Positions 1 to 6,386 of a DNA stretch of 10,013 nucleotides are shown here, one piece after another (position 1 is the first letter of the stretch; every line of letters starts with the position of its first letter). A program made the position numbers and the translations under genes. Origin of the DNA: an uncultured Mucilaginibacter sp. (lineage in GTDB: Bacteria; Bacteroidota; Bacteroidia; Sphingobacteriales; Sphingobacteriaceae); NCBI RefSeq assembly GCF_946479965.1, contig NZ_CAMLHX010000088.1, forward strand, positions 1 to 10,013, written 5' to 3'. Below the pieces are notes generated by a model. That model ran no database searches, was not told the origin of the DNA, and saw only the letters and a list, made by a program, of their open reading frames with translations.

Positions 1-77
1 CCGATGGCAAGTTTGTAGCGATTGAACAAACGATTGTTGAACAGCAGGTTGCTGAATACGATAAACTACTGGCATGA
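1..77 (+). CDS. imuA: C-terminal end of a probable ImuA (RecA-like mutasome protein), partial
   Basis: Only the last 24 codons are present, read in the frame that begins at base 3 and ending at TGA 75-77. The visible peptide starts DGKFVAIEQTIVEQQ and ends DKLLA. Nothing here is diagnostic alone. The identification rests on position: it ends 6 bases before imuB, which is followed 2 bases later by dnaE2, and the usual first gene of such a cassette is imuA, a RecA/SulA-like protein that supports the ImuB-DnaE2 mutasome. From memory, Bacteroidota ImuA proteins tend to end with a tryptophan/glycine-rich segment followed by a short 'GKF' stretch, which would fit, but that is weak evidence. The promoter and any LexA operator of the cassette would lie upstream of the window. 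Confidence 0.55.
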   Translation, partial: DGKFVAIEQTIVEQQVAEYDKLLA

Positions 78-83
78 TAGCTT

Positions 84-1583
84 ATGCAAAAACGTTATAT
101 GTCCATATGGTTCAGGCATTTATTAACCGATTGGCAATCCCTCCGCCAGTCAGAGTTAAAGGATGTGCCCTTTGTTTTTGCCGCTCCCCTGCGTAACCGC
201 ATCATAGTAACCGCCGCCAATAATTTAGCCGAGGTAGAAGGTGTTTATGCAGGTATGGCTGCCGCCGATGCTAAGGCAATTGCACCTGGATTGAAGGTAA
301 TTGATAATCCAATAGGTAAACAAGAGAAACTGCTACGCAAGCTGGGCCTTTGGTGCATACGCTATACGCCCATAGTTGCCATTGATGTGCCCGATGGCCT
401 AATGCTGGATATTTCGGGATGTACGCACTTATGGGAAGATGAGCGCGGTTATTTGAAAGAGATCGTTTTAAAACTGCGTGGCAACGGCTATGATGCCCGC
501 GCAGCTATAGCCGATACGCCGGGAGCTGCCTGGGCGGTGGCACGCTTCGGCAGGGTTACTCCTATCATCGCGCAGCAAAAACAAGCCGAAGCCCTGGCCA
601 AACTCCCTCCTGCCGCGCTGCGTTTGGACGAGGAGGTTTTAGAGCGCTTGCAGAAACTGGGCTTCCGCACCATTGGCAGTTTTATGAATTTGCCCGGCCG
701 CGAGCTACGTAAACGTTTTGGCGATGAATTGCTGACGCGGCTAACACAGGCTTTGGGTTTAAAAGATGAACCGCTTGTGCCACTTATACCGCCCGTACCT
801 TATGTAGAGCGCCTGCCAAGTTTGGAGCCTATAAAAACAGTCCCCGGTATTGAAATAGCTATACAGCAGTTATTAGAAATGTTATGTGCAAGGCTACAAT
901 CCGAAGGTAAAGGTATTCGCAAAGCGATATTGAAATGTTACCGCATAGATGGTAAACAGGTGCAGGTTTCTATCAGCACCAATCGCGGCTCTTATAGTGT
1001 ATCGCACCTGCAAAAGCTTTTTGGTTTGCAGATAGATAAGATTGAACCCGCTTTAGGGATCGAGCTGTTTGTAATGGAAGTGCCCAGAGTGGAAGCCATG
1101 GAGGTAAAGCAAGAAAAGGTATGGATAAGCCCACCCGATCTGAAAGATGCCGCCCTTGCCGAACTGCTGGACAAACTTGGCGGTAAAATCGGCGCAGAGC
1201 GCATCCACAGGTACCTGCCTACAGAAAACTACTGGCCGGAGCGATCAATAAAAGAAGCAACCTCTTTACAGGAAGCTCCCGCTACCATCTGGCGAACCGA
1301 CAGGCCGCGCCCGCTGCGTTTATTGCAGCGGCCCGAGCAGGTTGAAGTGATGGCGCTGCTGCCCGACTATCCGCCAAAACACTTTATCTATAAAGGCAAG
1401 CGCCATGTTATTGATAAAGCCGATGGCCCCGAGCGTATAGAACGCGAATGGTGGCGCGATGAAGGGCAGCACAGGGATTATTATGCGGTGGAAGATACCG
1501 AGGGAAGACGCTACTGGCTGTTCAGATCAGGGCATTATGATAATGAGGATACAAGGTGGTTTATTCATGGATTTTTTGCTTAG
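84..1583 (+). CDS. imuB: ImuB, catalytically degenerate Y-family polymerase homolog of the mutasome
   Basis: 499-residue DinB/UmuC-like protein that, in studied systems, bridges the sliding clamp and DnaE2 during error-prone lesion bypass in the cytoplasm. The N-terminus (MQKRYMSIWFRHL) fits the family start, and ATG 84 lies 6 bases after the upstream stop. The palm spans about residues 1-155. The Y-family DMDxFF position reads MSIWF, and the SIDEAYLD position reads VPDGLMLD (D104, G105, D109), so the first aspartate and the catalytic glutamate are absent, as in known ImuB proteins. A helix-hairpin-helix thumb region lies at about 175-227 and a little-finger-like domain at about 240-335. QEKVW (343-347) is a candidate clamp-binding peptide. 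The C-terminal tail (about 405-499), with RDYYAVEDTEGRRYW and WFIHGFFA, is typical of ImuB. The gene is probably cotranscribed with its neighbours. Confidence 0.93.
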   Translation: MQKRYMSIWFRHLLTDWQSLRQSELKDVPFVFAAPLRNRIIVTAANNLAEVEGVYAGMAAADAKAIAPGLKVIDNPIGKQEKLLRKLGLWCIRYTPIVAIDVPDGLMLDISGCTHLWEDERGYLKEIVLKLRGNGYDARAAIADTPGAAWAVARFGRVTPIIAQQKQAEALAKLPPAALRLDEEVLERLQKLGFRTIGSFMNLPGRELRKRFGDELLTRLTQALGLKDEPLVPLIPPVPYVERLPSLEPIKTVPGIEIAIQQLLEMLCARLQSEGKGIRKAILKCYRIDGKQVQVSISTNRGSYSVSHLQKLFGLQIDKIEPALGIELFVMEVPRVEAMEVKQEKVWISPPDLKDAALAELLDKLGGKIGAERIHRYLPTENYWPERSIKEATSLQEAPATIWRTDRPRPLRLLQRPEQVEVMALLPDYPPKHFIYKGKRHVIDKADGPERIEREWWRDEGQHRDYYAVEDTEGRRYWLFRSGHYDNEDTRWFIHGFFA

Positions 1584-1585
1584 AT

Positions 1586-4500
1586 ATGATACAATACGCA
1601 GAACTTCAAGTAACCAGTAATTTCTCCTTCATGCGGGGCGGCTCGCACCCGGAAGAGTTGGCGGAATACGCCGCTGAATTAGGCTATAGCCACATCGCTA
1701 TAACTGATCATAACAGCATGGCAGGTGTGGTTCGGGCACACATCGTCATAAAAAATGAAAACAAAATTAAGCTGATACCCGCCTGCCGTTTGGATCTGCT
1801 GGATGGCCCAGGTCTGCTGGCCTACCCTACTGATATTAAGGCATGGAGCCGTTTATGCGGTGTGCTTACCAAGGGCAATCTGCGTACCGAAAAGGGCAAA
1901 TGCGAACTGTATAAACAGGATATCTTTGATAATGCCGAAGGGATAAAATTTATTGTGATCCCACCTGATCAATTAAATGCTCACTTTGATTTTGATGAGG
2001 ATTTTAAAGCTGATCTGGCCCAATATAAGGCAACATTAGGTTCCGCTTTATATATAGCGGCAAGTCGCTCCTACAGCGGCGATGATGCCAAGCGTTTTCA
2101 CCGTTTGGCGCAAACAGGTGTGCCTATGGTGGCCACCGGCAATGTTCATTACCATGCCCCTGAGCGGCGCGAATTGCAGGACATAGAAACCTGTGTGCGC
2201 GAAAAATGCACCATTTACAATGCGGGGTTTAAGTTACATGCCAATGCAGAGCGCTACTTAAAGCCATTGGAGGAACTGGAGAGACTTTTCCGTCAGTACC
2301 CCGACGCGCTGGCCCGAACGCAGGAAATTGCCAATGCCTGTAACTTCTCTTTAGATGAATTAAAGTACCTGGAACCAGAATGGATCAGTCCGGATGGGCG
2401 CACGGCTGATGAGCATCTAGCCGAACATACCTGGGCAGGCGCAAAAAAAATGTTGGGCGATAGCATTACACCCGAAATTGTAGAACAGATCAACTTTGAG
2501 CTTGATTTTTTTAAGAAAAGGGCGTTGGCCCCTTACTTCTTAAGGATATATGAGTATACCCAAAAAGCCGAAGAACTGGGCATATTGCACCAGGGGCGCG
2601 GCTCTGCGGCTAACTGTACGGTTTGTTTTTGTTTGGGGATAACTCCTGTAAATCCAACCAAATCAAGGTTATTGTTCTCTCGTTTTATGTCTGATTCGCG
2701 CGAGGAATGGCCCGATGTGGATTGCGATTTTGAGCATGAACGCCGCGAAGAGATCATCCAATGGATCTACCAAACTTACGGTCGCGAACATGCGGGCATT
2801 GTAGCTACTGTAACCCAGCAAAGGCATAAAGGCGCTTTGAGAGATGTAGGGAAGGCCATGGGTTTATCGGAAGATACCATTAAACGTTTAGGTGGTGCCA
2901 TATGGGATTTTTCGGAAGAGGCTTTTGATAGGGAACGCATCATCGGTCAGGGACTCAACCCTGATGATCCGCTGCTTAAAAAAGCTCTCGATCTCACTAT
3001 GCAAATGCGTGGCTTCCCGCGGCAATTAGGGCAGCATACCGGCGGCTTTGTTATTATGCGCTGCAAACTATCGGACCTATGCCCCGTAATCAATGCCCGC
3101 ATGGAGGATCGCACGCAACTGGAATGGAACAAAGACGATCTTGAAGCATTGGGCATTTTAAAAGTTGATGTATTGGCACTGGGTATGCTCACCTGTATCC
3201 GTAAAGCATATGATCTGGTTAAGTTGCATTACGGACACAGTCTGACGCTGGAAAACGTCCCACAGGATGACCCAAAGGTTTATGATATGATATGCAAAGC
3301 AGATACTTTGGGTGTTTTCCAGATAGAGAGCCGCGCACAAATGTCTATGCTGCCACGGTTAAAGCCGCGTGAGTTTTACGATCTGGTTATTGAGGTGGCC
3401 ATAGTTCGCCCCGGGCCTATACAGGGTGACATGGTACATCCTTATTTGCGCAGACGCGATGGTATCGACCCTATAATATTTCCATCGAAAGAACTGGAAG
3501 AAGTATTGGGCCGTACAAAGGGTGTGCCGTTATTTCAGGAGCAGGCCATGGAAATTGCCATTGTAGCAGCTGATTTCACCCCCGCAGAGGCTGACCAACT
3601 GCGCCGCAGCATGGCTACCTTTAAAGCTAAGGGGCAGGTAAGTGCTTTTAGAGATAAATTAGTGGAAGGTATGGTTGCAAAAGGTTATGATAGAGATTTT
3701 TCCGAGCGGATTTTTAAGCAGTTAGAAGGTTTTGGAAGTTATGGTTTCCCCGAGAGCCATGCGGCAGCCTTTGCGCATTTGGTCTATATATCATGCTGGC
3801 TAAAGTATTATTATCCCGATGTTTTTTGTACCTCGCTGCTGAACAGTCAGCCGATGGGTTTTTATCAGCCTGCTGAGATTGTTGACGATGCCCGGCAACA
3901 TGGCGTAACCGTGCGCCCGGTTGATATTAACTACTCCTATTGGGACAATATAATGGAAGAAAAAGAAGGACAATATTGTACTGTGCGCCTAGGTTTCAGG
4001 CAGGTTAAAGGGTTAAAAGAAAAGGATATGCAGGTATTGGTGGATAACCGGGGGGCAGGCTATACCGGTCTGATCCAGATAAGCGATGCAGGTGTACCCA
4101 AAGCTGCTATTGAGCGATTGACCGATGCTGATGCCTTCCGCTCTATTGGGCTCGACAGGCGGCAGGCGCTGTGGGAAGTACCCGCTATTAACACCAAACC
4201 AGTTGGTCTTTTTGCAGGTAAAAAGGATACCGATACCCAACAATTGCAAATGGAATTGCCCGTAATGAAACCGGCAGAGCATGTGGTGCATGATTTTGCT
4301 TTTACCGGTCTGTCGCTTAAAGCGCACCCGGTTAGCTTTATCCGCCGCGAGTTGGATATGCTGCACATAACGCCCACAGGCAAGCTTAAAGAAATGAAGG
4401 ATGGCGACAAGGTAAAAGTGGCGGGCCTCATTACCATACGGCAGCGCCCCGGCACGGCTAAGGGCATAGTATTTATTACTATAAAGGATGAGACCGGTTT

Positions 4501-4801
4501 TTCTAACCTGGTGGTTTGGGAAAAAGTATTTGAAAAATACCGCAAAGAAATATTACAGGCTAAATTATTTATGGTAGAAGGTAAATTGCAGATAGAAGGC
4601 GATGTGATACACGTAGTAGCGGCCCGCTGCTTTAACCTGAACAAAATGCTGAATAACTTAACGGCTGTCACTGATGATGATTTTCCGTTTATACCCTCAC
4701 GCGGCGACGAGGTTACCGCGCCTTTCCCGTACGATGCACGCTCCATACCCCCAGAAACATCACCAAAAGATGCGTTTCATAAGGGTAGGAATTTTCATTA
4801 G
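1586..4801 (+). CDS. dnaE2: DnaE2, error-prone C-family DNA polymerase (alpha-subunit paralog)
   Basis: 1071-residue translesion polymerase of the ImuA-ImuB-DnaE2 mutasome. ATG 1586 is chosen because it gives MIQYAELQVTSNFSF at the usual family start and lies 2 bases after the imuB stop; an in-frame GTG at 1556 would add 10 unconserved residues inside imuB. The PHP domain occupies about 1-250. Its first metal-ligand segment reads QVTSNFSF, without the LHxHS histidines of active PHP domains, while ITDHN (39-43) is kept. The polymerase core shows HQGRGSAANC (335-344), PDVDCDF with D377, D379 and D381 (two of these being the paired catalytic acids), GQHTGGFVI (482-490) and LKVDVL with D528 as the third acid. 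A fingers segment with LFQEQAMEIAIV lies near 650, and GFGSYGFPESHAAAFA near 714. Helix-hairpin-helix (about 800-860) and OB-fold (about 940-1018) regions follow. It ends soon after the OB-fold (KGRNFH), with no tau-binding extension, as expected for DnaE2. It is full length and appears intact. Confidence 0.96.
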   Translation: MIQYAELQVTSNFSFMRGGSHPEELAEYAAELGYSHIAITDHNSMAGVVRAHIVIKNENKIKLIPACRLDLLDGPGLLAYPTDIKAWSRLCGVLTKGNLRTEKGKCELYKQDIFDNAEGIKFIVIPPDQLNAHFDFDEDFKADLAQYKATLGSALYIAASRSYSGDDAKRFHRLAQTGVPMVATGNVHYHAPERRELQDIETCVREKCTIYNAGFKLHANAERYLKPLEELERLFRQYPDALARTQEIANACNFSLDELKYLEPEWISPDGRTADEHLAEHTWAGAKKMLGDSITPEIVEQINFELDFFKKRALAPYFLRIYEYTQKAEELGILHQGRGSAANCTVCFCLGITPVNPTKSRLLFSRFMSDSREEWPDVDCDFEHERREEIIQWIYQTYGREHAGIVATVTQQRHKGALRDVGKAMGLSEDTIKRLGGAIWDFSEEAFDRERIIGQGLNPDDPLLKKALDLTMQMRGFPRQLGQHTGGFVIMRCKLSDLCPVINARMEDRTQLEWNKDDLEALGILKVDVLALGMLTCIRKAYDLVKLHYGHSLTLENVPQDDPKVYDMICKADTLGVFQIESRAQMSMLPRLKPREFYDLVIEVAIVRPGPIQGDMVHPYLRRRDGIDPIIFPSKELEEVLGRTKGVPLFQEQAMEIAIVAADFTPAEADQLRRSMATFKAKGQVSAFRDKLVEGMVAKGYDRDFSERIFKQLEGFGSYGFPESHAAAFAHLVYISCWLKYYYPDVFCTSLLNSQPMGFYQPAEIVDDARQHGVTVRPVDINYSYWDNIMEEKEGQYCTVRLGFRQVKGLKEKDMQVLVDNRGAGYTGLIQISDAGVPKAAIERLTDADAFRSIGLDRRQALWEVPAINTKPVGLFAGKKDTDTQQLQMELPVMKPAEHVVHDFAFTGLSLKAHPVSFIRRELDMLHITPTGKLKEMKDGDKVKVAGLITIRQRPGTAKGIVFITIKDETGFSNLVVWEKVFEKYRKEILQAKLFMVEGKLQIEGDVIHVVAARCFNLNKMLNNLTAVTDDDFPFIPSRGDEVTAPFPYDARSIPPETSPKDAFHKGRNFH

Positions 4802-4825
4802 AACTTGTCCTATCCTACCCCTTTT
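4783..4825 (+). terminator. Possible weak terminator straddling the dnaE2 stop codon
   Basis: GGGTAGGA (4783-4790) pairs perfectly with TCCTACCC (4813-4820). The 22-base loop contains the dnaE2 stop codon TAG (4799-4801), and CTTTT follows directly. An alternative partner for TAGGA is TCCTA at 4808-4812. The loop is long for an intrinsic terminator and the T-run is short, so it may be weak, or a transcript 3'-end stabiliser rather than a terminator. It is the only hairpin I see between dnaE2 and the next gene. Confidence 0.35.
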
Positions 4826-4841
4826 ATTGTCCTTTTCGCCC

Positions 4842-4873
4842 AACCTTTATAAAGCGGGTTAGTGCTAACTTGC
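4842..4873. promoter_or_regulatory. Cluster of small palindromes upstream of the SRPBCC gene
   Basis: CTTTATAAAG (4845-4854) is a perfect 10-base palindrome and is enclosed by AACC (4842-4845) and GGTT (4857-4860). It is followed by GTTAG-TG-CTAAC (4858-4869), a 5-base-arm inverted repeat that runs into TAACTTGC (4866-4873), which loosely resembles the Bacteroidota -7 element (TAnnTTTG). It lies 20-50 bases before the ATG at 4893, where a promoter or operator is expected. This is sequence observation plus inference; A/T-rich DNA produces short palindromes by chance. Confidence 0.3.
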
Positions 4874-4892
4874 ATTAATTAAAAACTACATT

Positions 4893-5333
4893 ATGGAAAA
4901 GCTACATTTTAAAACATTAATTAACGCGCCGCGCGAAAAAGTATGGAGCGTATTAGTGGATGACGCTACTTACCGCGAGTGGACAGCTGTTTTTATGGAA
5001 GGTTCGCGTGCTATTACCGATTGGAAAAAAGGCAGTAAAGCTATATTCACGGACAGCAGCGGCATGGGGGGTATGGTGTCGCGCATTGAGGAGAACATTC
5101 CCAACGAATTTTTATCTATAGAACATTTGGGCGAACTAAAAGATGGTGTGGAAGACACCACAAGCGAAAAGGTACGGCAATGGGCCGGCGCACACGAAAA
5201 TTACACCCTCAAAGAAGTAAATGGCCAAACTGAACTACTGATAGATTGTGATATGGCCGATGACTACGTAGATATGTTCAAGGAAATATGGCCAAAAGCG
5301 CTTGATAAGGTTAAAGAAATAGCCGAAAGATAA
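4893..5333 (+). CDS. SRPBCC (START/Bet v1-fold) domain protein, AHSA1-like
   Basis: 146-residue cytoplasmic protein with no signal peptide or membrane segment. The N-terminal pattern INAPREKVWSVLVDDATYREW (begins at residue 10) is the characteristic first strand, kinked helix and aspartate/tryptophan turn of the AHSA1-type SRPBCC fold. DWKKGSKAIFT (43-53), YTLKEVNGQTELLI (104-117) and the long C-terminal helix (about 122-145, WPKALDKVKEIAER) match the expected strands and closing helix. The fold forms a hydrophobic pocket; family members bind lipids, act as co-chaperones or dehalogenases, or work with toxins or stress regulators, so the ligand cannot be named. ATG 4893 is the natural start after an A/T-rich leader. 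It is transcribed alone: a 91-base gap separates it from dnaE2, and a strong terminator follows. Confidence 0.85.
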   Translation: MEKLHFKTLINAPREKVWSVLVDDATYREWTAVFMEGSRAITDWKKGSKAIFTDSSGMGGMVSRIEENIPNEFLSIEHLGELKDGVEDTTSEKVRQWAGAHENYTLKEVNGQTELLIDCDMADDYVDMFKEIWPKALDKVKEIAER

Positions 5334-5350
5334 TAAATGCCTAAACCTTT

Positions 5351-5381
5351 GCAGTCCCGCATTTTGCGGGACTGCTTTATT
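5351..5381 (+). terminator. Strong intrinsic terminator between convergent genes
   Basis: GCAGTCCCGCA (5351-5361) pairs perfectly over 11 bases with TGCGGGACTGC (5365-5375) around a TTT loop, followed on the plus strand by TTTATT. It begins 17 bases after the SRPBCC stop codon. Its 3' edge is 7 bases from the stop codon of the minus-strand acidic gene. Reading on the minus strand, the hairpin is followed by AAAGG and not a T-run, so it is a classic terminator for the plus-strand gene and at most a hairpin barrier for the other. Confidence 0.88.
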
Positions 5382-5382
5382 A

Positions 5383-5874
5383 TTACGTTTCTATGTGCTG
5401 TTTGCCATCATCTTCATTAGCATTTTCTCGCCCGGGGATTTCAATGGGGCCGGGGACGCCTACTTGCCTTTCACCATCTCGATCGGCGGTTCCCTCTATA
5501 TACTCGTTATCTCCATCAGCAGTAAAATTGCTATTCTCAGGGTGCTCCTCCGCCGGCTCTGTGCGGCCAAAGTAAGCATTGCTGTAGCCCGCGTTTCGCG
5601 AAGGATTATTCTTATCATCACCGGATGGAGTTAGGATAGTTTGCCCGAAACTTTCACCGCCCATTGGTTGTCCTTCCCGCACCGGCTTCATTTCGGCATC
5701 GCCAAATAAATAACTACGTTTCAAGTCCTTTTCTTCAACACCTTCATCATCCTTAACGGCGTAGGCATTTGGTGCGCCATCATCTTCAGGCTTATCATCC
5801 CGATAAGCACCGGGTTCATTTTGTTCCGGCTGATCTTCAAAATCATTCAGGAACTCATCGTCTTTATAGTCCAT
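5383..5874 (-). CDS. Very acidic, probably disordered protein of unknown function
   Basis: 163 residues from the ATG at 5874, starting MDYKDDEFLNDFEDQ. I count roughly 43 Asp/Glu against 16 Lys/Arg, no cysteine and no tryptophan, with much Gly, Asn and Pro and few large hydrophobic residues. There is no signal peptide or membrane segment, so a soluble, largely unfolded, hydrophilin-like protein is likely. Weakly patterned pieces are KRSYLFGDAEM and YSNAYFGRTEPAEE. I do not recognise the family. A TTG at 5922 would extend the frame by 16 residues, but the ATG is preferred because the added residues have a different, hydrophobic composition and would cover the promoter region. It is divergent from the stress-protein-like gene at 5975, with a shared inverted repeat between them, which suggests (inference only) a stress-related role. 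Confidence 0.72.
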   Translation of the reverse strand: MDYKDDEFLNDFEDQPEQNEPGAYRDDKPEDDGAPNAYAVKDDEGVEEKDLKRSYLFGDAEMKPVREGQPMGGESFGQTILTPSGDDKNNPSRNAGYSNAYFGRTEPAEEHPENSNFTADGDNEYIEGTADRDGERQVGVPGPIEIPGRENANEDDGKQHIET

Positions 5875-5885
5875 ATGTTTTTCAA

Positions 5886-5942
5886 TTACAGGTTGTTTAA
5901 AGCATAGCAAATGCGCTGCCAATTATTATAAAACGCCTGTAA
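5886..5942. promoter_or_regulatory. Inverted repeat shared by the divergent acidic-protein and stress-protein genes
   Basis: TTACAGGTTGTTT (5886-5898) and AAACGCCTGTAA (5931-5942) are near-perfect inverted copies: the first reads AAACAACCTGTAA on the minus strand. Each arm therefore presents AAAC-(1-2 bases)-CCTGTAA toward the gene on its side, ending 11 bases before the minus ATG (5874) and 32 bases before the plus ATG (5975). The arms are separated by 32 bases, including a small GCAT/ATGC dyad at 5902-5914. This layout suits a shared operator or paired promoter elements; which of these cannot be told from sequence. Confidence 0.45.
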
Positions 5943-5974
5943 AACAATTACCTCGCTCGTTCATTTAACTAAAC

Positions 5975-6337
5975 ATGATAACAGTAATAGGAATTTTTGC
6001 CGATCCTGCCCTTGCCGAACAAGCAGGAGATTATTTATTAGCCAACGAGTTTGAGGACGAGAATGTAGACCGCCATACTTACGATCCTACAAGGGCTAAA
6101 GATGACCAAATAGAAAATTTGTTCCATCATTTGTATGAAAACCAGGACGAAGCTGACCACTACGCTTCACTAGCGCGAAACGGCACCATAATTACCGTAC
6201 ATGCCGCCTCAACCCGCGAAGCGCAGGAGGCTGTTGATGCATTTAATAACCATGGCGCTATAGATGTAGATGCGCAGGCTAACCGGAGTTTATTGGTTGA
6301 GAAGGTGGTTGATAAGAGCTTGCGGCTAAGAGGATAA
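5975..6337 (+). CDS. Small general-stress-protein-like protein (YflT/17M-type domain)
   Basis: 120-residue soluble protein. It opens with ITVIGIFADPALAEQAGDYLL (a strand then a helix from residue 2) and continues with ENLFHHLY (47-54), DEADHYASLARNGTIITVHA (58-77) and HGAIDVDAQ (93-101). This order matches the small alpha/beta domain of the Bacillus YflT/general stress protein 17M type, also found at the N-terminus of YsnF-like proteins: 'xVxGxF', a helix, 'xxFFxxLF', 'AxxYxxxVRxGxxxVxVxA', and a closing 'GAVDVD'. Known relatives are stress-induced, but their biochemical role is poorly defined. The DUF2382 domain often attached to it is absent; a short basic tail (KVVDKSLRLRG) ends the protein. 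ATG 5975 is used. The likely control site is the shared inverted repeat upstream. Confidence 0.72.
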   Translation: MITVIGIFADPALAEQAGDYLLANEFEDENVDRHTYDPTRAKDDQIENLFHHLYENQDEADHYASLARNGTIITVHAASTREAQEAVDAFNNHGAIDVDAQANRSLLVEKVVDKSLRLRG

Positions 6338-6347
6338 AGCCGGTTTT
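6323..6347 (+). terminator. Weak hairpin across the stop codon of the stress-protein-like gene
   Basis: CGGCT (6323-6327) can pair with AGCCG (6338-6342) around a 10-base loop that contains the stop TAA (6335-6337), followed by GTTTT. The 5-base stem and long loop make it marginal, but no other terminator is visible in the 49 bases before the convergent minus-strand gene. Confidence 0.25.
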
Positions 6348-6386
6348 AAGATATAATGAATTCTTTATTTTATAGCACTCCTGCAA

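Noticed and set aside
1556..1585. GTG-started N-terminal extension of dnaE2 overlapping imuB
   Set aside because: The 10 extra residues (MVYSWIFCLD) are unlike the DnaE2 N-terminus, whereas ATG 1586 gives the conserved start and a 2-base spacing.
4060..4746. 228-residue open frame on the minus strand inside dnaE2
   Set aside because: It is fully antisense to conserved dnaE2 coding sequence (helix-hairpin-helix/OB region). Its product is Ser/Thr-rich and resembles no family I know, and the dnaE2 frame explains the base pattern.
5383..5634. Plus-strand open frames antisense to the acidic-protein gene
   Set aside because: They give Ser/Ile-rich products with no recognisable family and begin at the terminator; the minus-strand frame has a sensible start, a divergent promoter region and a terminating hairpin.
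5854..5874. MDYKDDE start of the acidic protein resembles the FLAG epitope (DYKDDDDK)
   Set aside because: The match is partial and the protein is acidic throughout, so it looks like chance; nothing else suggests an engineered sequence.
5875..5922. TTG-started extension of the acidic protein
   Set aside because: The 16 added residues are hydrophobic/basic, unlike the rest, and cover the inverted repeat and probable promoter.
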